Origin: Ralstonia pickettii DTP0602
GTDB taxonomy: Bacteria; Pseudomonadota; Gammaproteobacteria; Burkholderiales; Burkholderiaceae
Assembly (NCBI GenBank): GCA_000471925.1
Contig: CP006668.1
Location: 1,550,001-1,614,000 of the forward strand
Length of the DNA stretch: 64,000 bases
Direction: 5' to 3'
Part shown: positions 1 to 8,412 of the stretch, piece by piece
Layout: each line of letters begins with the position of its first letter
How positions within the stretch are numbered: the first letter of the stretch is position 1
The notes under the pieces: model-generated
What the model was told of the DNA's origin: nothing
Databases searched by the model: none
The model's input: the letters and a program-made list of their open reading frames with translations, nothing else
Position numbers and translations under genes: made by a program

Positions 1-1176
1 CTCCCAGTAAAGCCGCGCTGCCGAGACCGCCGTGTTCGTCAGCCAGTACAGCGAGAAGTTGTCCAGCACGTCGTCTTTCGTCGGTGTCTGCTTCGGGTCC
101 TTGCCGTACGCCCACTTTCCGAACCCGCCATGCACGAGCATCCACCCTGCGAGGCCAACCGGGGAGTCCGTCAGCCCGTAGCCGACGGCCTGTGGCCGCC
201 AGCTCATCATGGTCAGGTAAGTCCAGCCCCCGTTCCTGGTGAAGTTTCTAAGGGCGTCAAATTCCGCGCGCTCCTTGTCGGAGAGTCCCGCCGGTGCGGG
301 TCCGCCGCTGGCGAAGGCCTCGGCTGCGTCGGGAGGCAATACCGCCGGCAAGTTGGTGTGAATGCCGAGCAGTCCCGCCGGCGCCTGCAGCCCCATCCTC
401 TCGACGACGCCCGCCCCCCAATCTCCGCCCTGCGCTACGTAGCGCGTGTATCCCAGCCGCTTCATGAGCACGTCCCACGCCCGGCCGATGCGATCCAATC
501 CCCAGCCTGTCTCGGTCGGTCGCGACGAGAAGCCGAAGCCCGGCAGGGACGGAATCACGACGTCGAAGGCATCCTCCACCCGGCCGCCGTATCTGGTGGG
601 GTCGGTGAGCGGGCCGATGAGCTTGATCTGCTCGAAGACCGAGCCCGGCCATCCGTGCGTGACGATGACCGGCAGCGCGTTCGGGTGGCGCGACTTGACG
701 TGGATGAAGTGGATGTCGACCCCGTCGATCCTCGTCATGAACTGCGGGAAGGCGTTCAACCTCGCCTCGGCCTTGCGCCAGTTGTAATCAGTCGCCCAGT
801 AGCGGACGAGTCCCTGAAGGTTCGCAAGCTGCGCGCCCTGCGACGGATCTGCGACAGTCTCCTTGTCTGGCCAGCGGGTCGCCGCGAGGCGGCGGCGGAG
901 ATCTGCGAGGTCGGCGTCGGGCACGTGCGCGCGGAAGGGGCGGATCGCCTCGTTGTCGGCCGCCTGGCGTGAGGCCAATGCCGCCGACACCGCGAGTCCG
1001 TCAGCGCTGGTCGCGGCGGCGCTGCGAGAGGCGAACGCGAATGGACTGACGAAAAGCGCGGCTGCCGAACCGGCAAGGAAGCTGCGCCGGCTGAACGGCG
1101 AGGACGCAGCTGTATCGGGAAGCGATGGAGCTAACTGGTCGCTTCCGGGCGGGTTCTGAGTCTTTGGGTGAGTCAT
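1..1176 (-). CDS. Epoxide hydrolase, Tat-exported, 3' end cut by window edge
   Basis: Alpha/beta-hydrolase of the microsomal-type epoxide hydrolase family, expected to open epoxides by water addition; the natural substrate is not evident. The frame is open from ATG at 1176 to base 1 (392 codons), so the C-terminus and the catalytic His are probably outside the window. A twin-arginine signal with RR at residues 30-31 and a hydrophobic stretch ending near residue 49 points to folded export. The epoxide-hydrolase N-terminal domain starts near residue 78 (IRPFRAHVP). HGWPGS at about 174-179 is the oxyanion-hole motif and GGDWGA supplies the predicted nucleophile Asp at about 252. It stands alone; the divergent neighbour side is empty and ohr follows upstream in the same direction. 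Confidence 0.87.
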   Translation of the reverse strand, partial: MTHPKTQNPPGSDQLAPSLPDTAASSPFSRRSFLAGSAAALFVSPFAFASRSAAATSADGLAVSAALASRQAADNEAIRPFRAHVPDADLADLRRRLAATRWPDKETVADPSQGAQLANLQGLVRYWATDYNWRKAEARLNAFPQFMTRIDGVDIHFIHVKSRHPNALPVIVTHGWPGSVFEQIKLIGPLTDPTRYGGRVEDAFDVVIPSLPGFGFSSRPTETGWGLDRIGRAWDVLMKRLGYTRYVAQGGDWGAGVVERMGLQAPAGLLGIHTNLPAVLPPDAAEAFASGGPAPAGLSDKERAEFDALRNFTRNGGWTYLTMMSWRPQAVGYGLTDSPVGLAGWMLVHGGFGKWAYGKDPKQTPTKDDVLDNFSLYWLTNTAVSAARLYWE

Positions 1177-1195
1177 GGACGTAGCTCCGCGGTGC

Positions 1196-1621
1196 TTAAA
1201 GAATCTCGAACCCCACGTCGACGTTGCCGCGAAGGGAGCGCGAGTATGGGCAGGTCTGGTGGGCGGTTTCCACCAGTTGCCTCTTCACGGCCGCATCCAG
1301 TCCCGGCAGGCTGACCTTCAGCGTCACGCCGAGGCCATAGTGGGCGCCGCCGTCGGTCTTGCCCAGCGACACTTCGGCGTCGATGGCCGCGTCCTTCGGC
1401 AGCTTGACACCCAACTGCTTGCCGGCGCTTTCGACGGCAACGATGAAGCAGGCTGAGTACCCGATGCCGAACAGCTGTTCGGGGTTGGTACCAGGCCGGC
1501 CGGAGCCGGGCGTGCTCAGCCTGACGTCGATGGCGCCGTCACTGGAACGGCCGGCGCCTTCGCGGCCGCCGGTGACGCGGGTATATGACGTGTAGAGCAC
1601 TAGATCGAGCTTGTTGGGCAT
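1196..1621 (-). CDS. ohr: Ohr/OsmC family organic hydroperoxide reductase
   Basis: A 141-residue OsmC-fold peroxidase that reduces organic hydroperoxides with a Cys pair, normally using lipoylated proteins as reductant in the cytoplasm. The two expected cysteines are present: Cys58 in YSACF and Cys124 in TCPYS. The length matches the Ohr family. ATG at 1621 is chosen because AAGGAAATCATC directly precedes it; an upstream in-frame extension to 1810 carries no family similarity. No MarR-type OhrR gene and no obvious OhrR operator are adjacent, so peroxide control is not shown here. Ohr rather than OsmC proper is favoured by length and the GTNPEQLFGIGYSACF context. Confidence 0.88.
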   Translation of the reverse strand: MPNKLDLVLYTSYTRVTGGREGAGRSSDGAIDVRLSTPGSGRPGTNPEQLFGIGYSACFIVAVESAGKQLGVKLPKDAAIDAEVSLGKTDGGAHYGLGVTLKVSLPGLDAAVKRQLVETAHQTCPYSRSLRGNVDVGFEIL

Positions 1622-2336
1622 GATGATTTCCTTACATGGTTTGAGCAATGCTTCGTCGCCGAAGCGCATACATCGGTTCCGCTTTAATCGGGTGCGATGG
1701 ACATGATGATAGGAGCCTGGGCTTTGGCTTGACGGACTAACTTCCCTCCTTTTATGCCAACATGAAGTGCGTCGGGCTCGGAAGTGTTTCCCGGCTTCCA
1801 TAGGGTTCACACGGCGGCCGCCTCGGACTTCGAGATGTCCGACCTCACCTCTGGTATCGATGGCTCATGCAGCAGCGCTGCGCTGCGTGCTCGCCAATCC
1901 GTTCGCAGGCATCAAGGTGCGCGGGGCGATACGCGCGTCGTCGCTCGCGGCCACACGCGCGTTCTCGGACGGGGATTGGAAGGTTCTTCGACTGCAAAAA
2001 AAGAGCCCCGCGGCAAGCCGTTCGGGGCTTAAGCTCACTCAGCAGTGAGCATGGAGACAGCGGCTACCGACTTCCGGCATGCACGCTTTCACTATGCTGT
2101 ACCTCCGGCAGATAACCAATGGCTTTGCACGAAGTCTCCCGTACTTTGAAACGGTTCCCTGGCCCACAGCCTGCCCGATGAAGTCATGGCGATGAGCACA
2201 GCGCCCTTGCTGACAACCGTCGTGGCGCGGCTATCGCTATCGCAATCGAATTTCAGGGTACGGAACACTGTATCGATCCGGCTGTGCCGCCTTGCGCCGT
2301 CGTCGTAGCATTGCCTCCAAAGCTGGGAGGAAGACA
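1622..2336. other. Intergenic region without a convincing gene
   Basis: About 715 bases between ohr and the SnoaL-like gene. Several short open frames exist on both strands but none has a credible ribosome site or family motif. The one clear element is a terminator-like hairpin at about 1996-2029 facing left. The upstream region of ohr must contain its promoter, but no strong -35/-10 pair was recognised. Confidence 0.5.
1996..2029 (-). terminator. Rho-independent terminator, leftward
   Basis: On the minus strand, AGCCCCG (2029-2023) pairs with CGGGGCT (2010-2004). An inner CGGC/GCCG stem makes the hairpin nearly continuous, and it is followed by a run of seven T. This is a canonical intrinsic terminator, but no protein gene ends just upstream of it on that strand. 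Confidence 0.7.
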
Positions 2337-2819
2337 ATGGCGGGGAACGCCCCAGCCAGGCGAGGCAACGACATGGCAACCAGCACCGGACACCAATCCA
2401 CCGCGAGCGCAGCTTCCGAGCAAGCGCACGCAGTATTGCGAGACGTCGAGCGCCGGTGGAATGCCTCCGCACGGGAGTGGAATGTCGACGCGCTGACGTC
2501 CATGTATGCGCCTGAGGCGCTATTCTTCGGCGGCCGCCCAGGCCACGCCGTCGGCCAGCCGGAGATCCTGGCCTACTTCAGCTCGTATGCCGGAACGCTC
2601 CTTTCGGCATCCATGTCCCTTGTCGATCAAACCGTGATCGAACTCGGCACGGATATGCTGCTGGCGCAAGGGCACGCGAAATTCCGCTTCGTGCTCGCGG
2701 ATGGACGCGAGACCTTCTCCGAACTAAGGACGACGTGGGTGCTTGTCAGGCGTCAAGGGGTATGGCAAATCCTTCAGCACCACTTTTCCCCGACACCTGA
2801 GGTGCCACCGATTCAGTAG
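2337..2819 (+). CDS. SnoaL/DUF4440-like (SgcJ/EcaC type) protein
   Basis: About 160 residues resembling the NTF2-like SgcJ/EcaC or DUF4440 family: an N-terminal helix (VLRDVERRWNASAREWNVDALTSMY), a short FFGGRPGHAVG segment, then beta strands ending in TWVLVRRQGVWQILQHHFSP. Members are small cone-shaped proteins, some enzymes and some ligand binders; no reaction can be named. ATG at 2337 is chosen for the strong GGGAGGAAG site at 2325-2333; a second candidate ATG lies at 2373, where the similarity starts. The gene ends inside the remnant of an SDR gene on the other strand. Confidence 0.72.
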   Translation: MAGNAPARRGNDMATSTGHQSTASAASEQAHAVLRDVERRWNASAREWNVDALTSMYAPEALFFGGRPGHAVGQPEILAYFSSYAGTLLSASMSLVDQTVIELGTDMLLAQGHAKFRFVLADGRETFSELRTTWVLVRRQGVWQILQHHFSPTPEVPPIQ

Positions 2820-2971
2820 CGGGCGGCCACCATCGAGAGAATCCGATGAACGAAGATCAAGCGCCCGGGCACGCCGATGGCACCGTGAGCAGCCAACTGT
2901 AACGCGACCCTCTTCCCAATCCCGCCTGTACCGCCGGTGACGATGGCGACCTTTCCTTCAAGACTTGTCAC
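2813..2971 (-). pseudogene. Remnant of a short-chain dehydrogenase (N-terminal Rossmann motif only)
   Basis: Reading left from a GTG at 2971 gives a typical SDR start: LEGKVAIVTGGTGGIGKRVA, with the TGxxxGIG dinucleotide-binding motif and then LQLAAHGA. After about 35 residues the similarity stops and the frame closes at 2813, so over 200 residues of a normal SDR are missing. The remnant overlaps the last bases of the SnoaL-like gene on the opposite strand. Interpreted as a gene truncated by deletion or rearrangement. The motif is seen directly; the decay history is inferred. Confidence 0.7.
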
Positions 2972-3031
2972 TTCGGGGACCCCCTATCCGTTGAGACGTT
3001 GATGGTTTCGAGCCAGATGCCCCTACGTTGG

Positions 3032-4285
3032 TCAGACGACCTTCGACGAGTACAGTGCCTCGAGCTGCTGCGCATTCATGCGCAGCCAGTCGCCCAGCAC
3101 GCTCTCGGTGTGCTGACCCAGCCGGGGTGGCAGGCCAGCCTCCGGCTCGGGCGTCTCCGACATCTTGATCGGATTGCCCGCGACCTGGATGGCGCCCCAT
3201 GCCGGGTCCTGCAGGGTCATCAGCATTTGGCGCGCGGCAACGTGCGGGCATTCGAAGACATCCGCAATGTCATTGACCGCGGAGGCCGGAACCCCGCCTT
3301 CGCGCAGTGCTTCGACGGCCTCGGCGCGGGTGCGCGTGGCCAGCCATGCGTCGATATGCGGGTTGAGCAAATCGCTGTTGGCACTGCGGGCCATACCGTC
3401 CTGGAAGCGCGCATCCTCCAGCAGGGCCGGCATGCCGATCACGTGGCAGAAGCGCTGCCAGATATGATCCCCCAGCACGGCGATGACGATATACCCGTCG
3501 CTGGCGCGGAAGGTGCCGAACGGCGCGGTCACGGCGTGCAGCCCGGGCGGCGCCGGCTGATGGAATGCGGAGTACATCGCCACCGAGATCTCGTTCTGCA
3601 CCAGCGAGGCGTCATAGAGCGAAATGTCGACCTTCTTGCCCAACCCGGTTCGTTCGCGCTGGTAAAGAGCCAGCAGCGCCCCCTGTGCGGCAAGGATGCC
3701 GCCCTGCAGGTCGGTCATCGAGAATCCGAGGTAAGTCGGCCGGTCTCCCTGGCGCTCGGGCCGGTACATCAGCCCGCTCAGCGCCTGTCCGATGATGTCG
3801 AAGGCCGGGTAGTCCGTGTACGGGCTCGGCATCACATCTTCATGCCCGAACCCGGAGATTGCGACATAGATGAGGCGCGGGTTGTGCTCCCGCAGCGCGC
3901 TATAGCCAATGCCGAGACGGTCCATCACGCCGGGCCGCAGGTTCTCAAGGACGATGTCCGCCTCGCATGCCAGTTGCGTGAATATCCGCTTGCCTTCGGG
4001 ATGCTTGAGGTCCAGCGTGACGCTCTTCTTGTTGCGGTTGTTGCGCAGGAAGGACAAGCTCTGCAAGGAGCCGTCCCCGGCGCTCTTCACCGGGGTGGTA
4101 CTGCGCGCAAAATCCCCGCCGTCGCGCGACTCCACCTTGACGACCTCGGCACCGGCATCGGCGAGCCACATCGAGGCAAACGGTCCGGCAACAAAATTCT
4201 CGACCGCCAGGACTCGCACGCCGCTCAGGGGTCGCTCAGTTTTGTTCGTGGTGGCTGCGGCGGCAGCATTCGCGTTGGCGTTCAT
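3032..4285 (-). CDS. Family III CoA-transferase (CaiB/BaiF)
   Basis: A 417-residue CaiB/BaiF-type CoA-transferase that moves CoA between carboxylic acids through aspartyl-CoA anhydride intermediates. After an Ala/Asn-rich N-terminus come LSGVRVLAVENFVAGPFAS, ADAGAEVVKVES and NKKSVTLDLKHPEGK, all family hallmarks. PAFDIIGQALSGLM places the catalytic Asp in its usual context. The length is close to the family norm of about 400. It lies 94 bases downstream of a second CoA-transferase on the same strand, so the two may be cotranscribed. Substrates cannot be told from sequence. Start at ATG 4285; the low-complexity N-terminal 15 residues leave some doubt about it. Confidence 0.88.
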   Translation of the reverse strand: MNANANAAAAATTNKTERPLSGVRVLAVENFVAGPFASMWLADAGAEVVKVESRDGGDFARSTTPVKSAGDGSLQSLSFLRNNRNKKSVTLDLKHPEGKRIFTQLACEADIVLENLRPGVMDRLGIGYSALREHNPRLIYVAISGFGHEDVMPSPYTDYPAFDIIGQALSGLMYRPERQGDRPTYLGFSMTDLQGGILAAQGALLALYQRERTGLGKKVDISLYDASLVQNEISVAMYSAFHQPAPPGLHAVTAPFGTFRASDGYIVIAVLGDHIWQRFCHVIGMPALLEDARFQDGMARSANSDLLNPHIDAWLATRTRAEAVEALREGGVPASAVNDIADVFECPHVAARQMLMTLQDPAWGAIQVAGNPIKMSETPEPEAGLPPRLGQHTESVLGDWLRMNAQQLEALYSSKVV

Positions 4286-4379
4286 GGTTACTCGGGTTGG
4301 TCATGCATCTCGGCGAAGAGACGCGTCGTTTGCGGAACGTCGGTCATGTCTCTCCCCGTTGTGAAATGTCGCCTGGTCG

Positions 4380-5528
4380 TCAAGCCTTGGGCCGCCTGGC
4401 CAGGAACTCAAGGTCCGCGTTGTCGTAGCCGACTTCCCGCGCCGCCGACAATGGCGGCGGACGTTTGCCGTTGAACGACAGCGGCAAGCCGACGACAGCG
4501 AGCTCATCCTCTGACGGCTTGCCGATGATGCCCAGCGCCTCCGTCTGCGCGTGGTGCACCAGTTCCTCGGTCGTCTGGATCGGGGCGCACGGCAGCCCGG
4601 CGGCGCCCAGCCGCTCCTGCCAGCAGGCGCGCGGCTGCTCGGCCAGGCGCTCGCCGATCAGCCCGTCGATCAGGGCGCGGTTACGCAGGCGCCCCGCATT
4701 GGTGGCAAAGCGCTCGTCACGCGCCCATTCGGGCCGGTCCAGCGTCTCGCTAAGCCGGGCGAACAGCGCGTCGTTCGCGCAACTGATGATCAGATCACCG
4801 TCCGCAGTCGGGTAAGCGCGATGCGGCACGATAAAGGCGACGCCAGACCCATGGCGCGAGCCCGGCTCGCCGTCGGCGTTGTAGTTGGCGACGCCGATCG
4901 ACATCCAGGCAATCGCGGTTTCCAGCAGCGAGCTGTGCACGGTCGCGCCCACGTGCTTCTTCTGCCGGCGCATCAGCGCCGCCAGGATGCCGATCACAGC
5001 CCACATGCCGGTGCCGAAATCGACGATCGAGACCCCGGCGCGCACCGGCGACTGGCCCTCCTCGCCGGTGATGCTCATGATCCCCGCGAAGGCCTGCATC
5101 AGCGGGTCATAGCCCGGCGCGGTATTTAGCGGGCCCTGGTGGCCGAAGGCGCCGACTTCGCAGCAGATCAGCTCCGGCTTGGTCACGCGCAGGCTGTCGG
5201 CATCGAGCCCGTACTGCGCCGCCGAACCGGGCCGCAGGTTGTGGAAGAAAACGTCGGCGCGCTCCGCGATCAGCTGGTGCAGCTTGGCCAGCTCGCCGGG
5301 GTCCTTGATGTCAAGGCTGATGAAGCGCTTGCCGCGGTTGATGGCATGGAAGGCCGCGCCGCTGCCCTTCCACTTGCTCGGTCCCCAGCCGCGCGCCGAA
5401 TCCCCCGTTGGCCGCTCGATCTTCCAGACGTCCGCGCCGAGCGCTGCCAGGATCTGGCCGGCGAACGGCGCCGAAGCGCTGTCGCTCAGCTCGACCACCA
5501 CCACACCGTCGAGAGGCAAGTCATGCAT
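4380..5528 (-). CDS. Family III CoA-transferase (CaiB/BaiF)
   Basis: A 382-residue CaiB/BaiF CoA-transferase. LPLDGVVVVELSDSASAPFAGQ opens the Rossmann-like large domain, followed by LGADVWKIERPTGD and KRFISLDIKDPGE. PGYDPLMQAFAGIMSITG carries the expected catalytic Asp. The sequence is clearly different from the neighbour at 3032-4285, so the pair is not a recent duplication; each may act as a homodimer, or the two as a heteromer. ATG at 5528 is preceded by AAGGAGCG; the frame extends upstream to 5756 without family similarity. No dehydrogenase, hydratase or ligase is nearby to reveal the pathway. Confidence 0.87.
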   Translation of the reverse strand: MHDLPLDGVVVVELSDSASAPFAGQILAALGADVWKIERPTGDSARGWGPSKWKGSGAAFHAINRGKRFISLDIKDPGELAKLHQLIAERADVFFHNLRPGSAAQYGLDADSLRVTKPELICCEVGAFGHQGPLNTAPGYDPLMQAFAGIMSITGEEGQSPVRAGVSIVDFGTGMWAVIGILAALMRRQKKHVGATVHSSLLETAIAWMSIGVANYNADGEPGSRHGSGVAFIVPHRAYPTADGDLIISCANDALFARLSETLDRPEWARDERFATNAGRLRNRALIDGLIGERLAEQPRACWQERLGAAGLPCAPIQTTEELVHHAQTEALGIIGKPSEDELAVVGLPLSFNGKRPPPLSAAREVGYDNADLEFLARRPKA

Positions 5529-5883
5529 TGCTGATACGCTCCTTGGATTGATATGCGTTGTGTTGCATCTGCTTGGGTCGGATGCATGCGGGAAGAGTAG
5601 AGGCGAGCCGCCATCCGGCCAACTGGCCTTTTCCGAAGCGGCGATTCGGAGGGATCGAAACGGGAGCGCCGCCACGACCCGCCTGCTCAGGCGCGGCTGC
5701 GTTGTCCGCGGCCCCCAGGCCAGTGGCTTCATCAACGCGCCAAGCGACGTGACCATTCACAAAAAGTGCTGTTATAAACTCTTTTAGTTTGCCTCCCACC
5801 TTGGTTCATGCGGTTGCACCCCATAAAATGAAGTTGCGCCTTGGAAAGCGGCTTTGGTTTCTGCCGCATCAAAGGAGGATGTC
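5529..5883. other. Divergent intergenic region
   Basis: About 355 bases between two divergent genes; it must hold promoters for both. An AT-richer patch at 5750-5790 includes TATAAA at 5773-5778, but no correctly spaced -35 was found. No gene is supported here. Confidence 0.4.
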
Positions 5884-6417
5884 ATGGAACTTCATATGCA
5901 ATCGCATCGCTACGCGCACCGGTGGCCGGACTGGCGTGCGGCGGCGCTGGCAGGCATCGTTGCCGGGGTGGTATTCCTCGTACTCGACCTGCTTGCGGCT
6001 ATGTTGATGGGGGTCAGCGCCTGGAAACCGCTGACCATGATCGCCGCCGTCATGCTGGGCCCTGACGTGTTGACGCAAGCTGCCACCTTCCAGATGAGCG
6101 TGTTGGTCGCAGCCGTCGTGGTCCACTTCGTTCTCTCCGTCGTGTTCGCGCTGATCCTGGCGACGATCATGGCGCCCTTCCGCTTCGATTCGAGCGTCGG
6201 TATGGCCTCGCTGGTGGGAGCGCTTTTCGGTCTGGTCTTGTACCTGGTCAATTTCCACGGAATGACCGCGGCCTTCCCATGGTTTGCTGAAGCGCGAGGC
6301 TGGGTGACCGCCATTGCCCACATCGTGTTCGGCCTGGTCGCGGCCGACTCGTACCTGAAACTGGAGCGGCACGTAGACGAGCCCGCCGGCGGAGCTGGCG
6401 TCTCGACCGGTGCATAG
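5884..6417 (+). CDS. Small integral membrane protein, function unknown
   Basis: A 177-residue protein with about four predicted membrane helices: AALAGIVAGVVFLVLDLLAA, a segment around MIAAVMLGPDVL, VLVAAVVVHFVLSVVFALIL and a pair near GMASLVGALFGLVLYLVNF and VTAIAHIVFGLVAAD. The arrangement resembles uncharacterised inner-membrane proteins found next to redox genes in Burkholderiales. ATG at 5884 follows an AAGGAGGAT site at the right spacing. It is 42 bases before an orphan TolA-like gene on the same strand, which suggests a two-gene unit, but no function is proposed. Confidence 0.72.
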   Translation: MELHMQSHRYAHRWPDWRAAALAGIVAGVVFLVLDLLAAMLMGVSAWKPLTMIAAVMLGPDVLTQAATFQMSVLVAAVVVHFVLSVVFALILATIMAPFRFDSSVGMASLVGALFGLVLYLVNFHGMTAAFPWFAEARGWVTAIAHIVFGLVAADSYLKLERHVDEPAGGAGVSTGA

Positions 6418-6459
6418 GCAAGGAAGCCCGGAAACGAGCAGCGGCAAGACGTGCGATCC

Positions 6460-7218
6460 ATGCAGAACGTCGCCTATCCCTATCAGCCCGTGCGTGAACG
6501 GGGCACCTTGACGTGCTTCCTGCTGGCCCTGCTCATGCACCTGCTGCTGGGTGCCCTGCTTTATTACGGCGTGCGTTGGCGCAGCGCGGCGCCGGAGGGC
6601 GTCACGGCCGAACTGTGGGAGGCCATCCCGGAAACGGCAATGACAGAGCCGCCAACCACCCCGGTGCCGAGCGCGAAGCCGGTCGAAGAGGAAGAGGCCG
6701 ACATCTCGCTGCAGGAGAAACAGCGCAAGGCCGAGCGTGCCGCGCGAGAGGAAGCACAAGCGCTGCGCGAGAGCCGGGCCCGCGCAGAGGCTGAACGAAA
6801 GGAGGCACAGCGCAAGGCGGCGGAAGCGCAGCGCCAGGCCAGCACGGCCCAGCGCCAAAGCGAACTGGCACGGCTGCAGGCGCAGGCGCAGGCAGGCAGT
6901 GCCGGCTCCGGGGCCGGCACCGGCTCCGCCGCGAAGGCTTCGTCCGGGTATGCCGAGCGGGTGCGACAACGGGTCAAGCCGAACATCATCTTCAATGAAG
7001 AAGTCAGCGGCAATCCGGCAGCGGTAGTCGCCGTGCATATGGCGCCGGACGGCTCGGTGCTGTCGACGAGGCTCGCCAAGTCAAGCGGCAATACGGCCTG
7101 GGATAACGCTGTCCTCCGCGCGGTGTCGCGATCCGACCCGCTGCCGCGCGACGAAAACGGCGTCGCGCCGGCCAACATCTTGATTACCTTCTGGCCCAAG
7201 GACCTGCGCGGCTCGTAG
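6460..7218 (+). CDS. Orphan TolA-like envelope protein
   Basis: A 252-residue protein with TolA architecture: a cytoplasmic tail, one membrane helix (FLLALLMHLLLGALLYYGV, about residues 20-40), and a proline/acid-rich linker. A long charged Ala/Glu/Lys/Arg/Gln helix follows at about 80-145, then a Gly/Ser/Ala spacer and a C-terminal TolA/TonB-type domain (YAERVRQRVKPNIIF ... VVAVHMAPDGSVLSTRLAKSSGN). In the Tol-Pal system TolA links the inner and outer membranes. Here tolQ, tolR and tolB are absent, so this is either a paralogue or a TonB-like coupler. An in-frame GTG at 6451 is an alternative start. Confidence 0.77.
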   Translation: MQNVAYPYQPVRERGTLTCFLLALLMHLLLGALLYYGVRWRSAAPEGVTAELWEAIPETAMTEPPTTPVPSAKPVEEEEADISLQEKQRKAERAAREEAQALRESRARAEAERKEAQRKAAEAQRQASTAQRQSELARLQAQAQAGSAGSGAGTGSAAKASSGYAERVRQRVKPNIIFNEEVSGNPAAVVAVHMAPDGSVLSTRLAKSSGNTAWDNAVLRAVSRSDPLPRDENGVAPANILITFWPKDLRGS

Positions 7219-7601
7219 TGCCCGCCGGGGCGACATCGCTGTCAGTCAGCGCAAAGTACCTGCCCCCATCGGGATGGCGCGATCCGAATCGCGCGCAGGT
7301 ATGTTACGCCCTCCTCTCATTCGAACCCGGCCCGGTCGCAAACCATCTGGCGAACCACTTGGCCAGGAAGCAGGATTGCCAACGCCAAACTGCGCGCTCC
7401 GGTCCAGTACTGACCAGCACAATCTCGCGGCGATGCGTGGCTGGCACGATGCGTCCCTCGCTGGCGTTCTACAATACGCCCGAGCAAGTGGATCATTCAT
7501 CTCTGTGATCCGCCGTTTCGCGGGCCCGCGCTGACTGGCGCGGCCTCCTGGTCACCACCCTCGCCCGCCGGCCTTGCCGGCAGGCTCTGGCGTTTTTTTC
7601 C
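7219..7601. other. Intergenic region upstream of the ferredoxin-NADP reductase gene
   Basis: About 380 bases with short open frames on both strands but no ribosome site or recognisable family in any of them. Contains the hairpin and T-run at 7567-7599 immediately before the fpr start. No other element recognised. Confidence 0.4.
7567..7599 (+). promoter_or_regulatory. Terminator-like hairpin and T-run abutting the fpr start codon
   Basis: GCCGGC (7567-7572) and GCCGGC (7576-7581) form a stem with a CTT loop; nearby bases and a run of seven T (7593-7599) complete a terminator-like element that ends two bases before ATG 7602. No Shine-Dalgarno sequence separates them. It may attenuate or otherwise control fpr, or be the end of an upstream transcript. 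Confidence 0.4.
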
Positions 7602-8372
7602 ATGAGCAATCTCTACCAGCAATCCGTACTCTCCGTTCACCACTGGACCGACACGCTGTTCAGCTTCACCTGCACGCGCGACCCGGCCTTTCGCTTCGAG
7701 AATGGCCAGTTCGCCATGCTCGGCCTGGAAGTCAATGGCCGTCCGCTGCTCCGGGCCTACAGCATTGCCAGCCCCAACTACGAAGACACCCTGGAATTCT
7801 TCAGCATCAAGGTGCCGGGCGGCCCGCTGACCTCGCGCCTGCAGCACCTGCGCGAGGGCGACCAGATTTTCGTCGGCAAGAAGCCGACCGGCACGCTGCT
7901 GGTCGACAACCTGCTGCCCGGCAAGACCCTCTGGCTGCTCGCCACCGGCACCGGCCTGGCGCCGTTCCTGTCGATCATCCGCGACCCTGAGGTGTATGAG
8001 CGCTACGACAAGATCGTGCTCACCCACACCTGCCGTTATGTCGAGGAACTGGCCTATCGCGAACTGCTTTCCCAGCATCTGCCGCAGCATGAATACCTGG
8101 GCGACCTGGTCCGCGAAAAGCTGGTCTATTTCCCCACGGTCACGCGCGAGGACTTTCACAATCGCGGCCGCATCACCGAACTGATCGAATCGGGCGAACT
8201 GTTCGCGCGGATCGATGTTCCTTCGTTCTCCATCGAAAACGACCGCGTCATGCTGTGCGGCAGCCCCGATATGCTCAAGGAAGTGCGGGGCCTGCTGGAG
8301 GCGCGCGGCTTCCTCGAAGGCAATATGAGCGAGCCGGGCCACTTCGTGCTGGAAAAGGCCTTTGTCGGCTGA
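7602..8372 (+). CDS. fpr: Ferredoxin/flavodoxin-NADP+ reductase
   Basis: A 256-residue single-domain-pair FAD enzyme of the bacterial FPR subclass, exchanging electrons between NADPH and ferredoxin or flavodoxin in the cytoplasm. The FAD-binding RAYSIAS is at residues 51-57, the family VPGGPLTSRL near 71-80, and the NADP-binding ATGTGLAPF at about 114-122. The C-terminus (GHFVLEKAFVG) extends past the usual aromatic residue, as in Azotobacter/Rhodobacter-type FPRs. The start codon lacks a Shine-Dalgarno site and is preceded by a terminator-like hairpin, which hints at unusual expression control. The neighbours do not suggest a dedicated redox partner. Confidence 0.9.
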   Translation: MSNLYQQSVLSVHHWTDTLFSFTCTRDPAFRFENGQFAMLGLEVNGRPLLRAYSIASPNYEDTLEFFSIKVPGGPLTSRLQHLREGDQIFVGKKPTGTLLVDNLLPGKTLWLLATGTGLAPFLSIIRDPEVYERYDKIVLTHTCRYVEELAYRELLSQHLPQHEYLGDLVREKLVYFPTVTREDFHNRGRITELIESGELFARIDVPSFSIENDRVMLCGSPDMLKEVRGLLEARGFLEGNMSEPGHFVLEKAFVG

Positions 8373-8412
8373 GCGGCTGGCAGGGGCTGCGGCTGGGAAG
8401 CTGTCGGTCTTG

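Noticed and set aside
130..972. Open frame of 280 codons on the plus strand
   Set aside because: It lies antisense to the clear epoxide hydrolase; its amino-acid composition is Arg/Ala/Gly/Pro-rich without motifs, as expected from the opposite strand of a GC-rich gene.
1767..2115. Three overlapping short plus-strand frames
   Set aside because: No ribosome site, no motif, and Arg/Ser-rich composition; they also run across the leftward terminator.
7218..7534. Short plus-strand frames before fpr
   Set aside because: No ribosome site or similarity; the region is intergenic.
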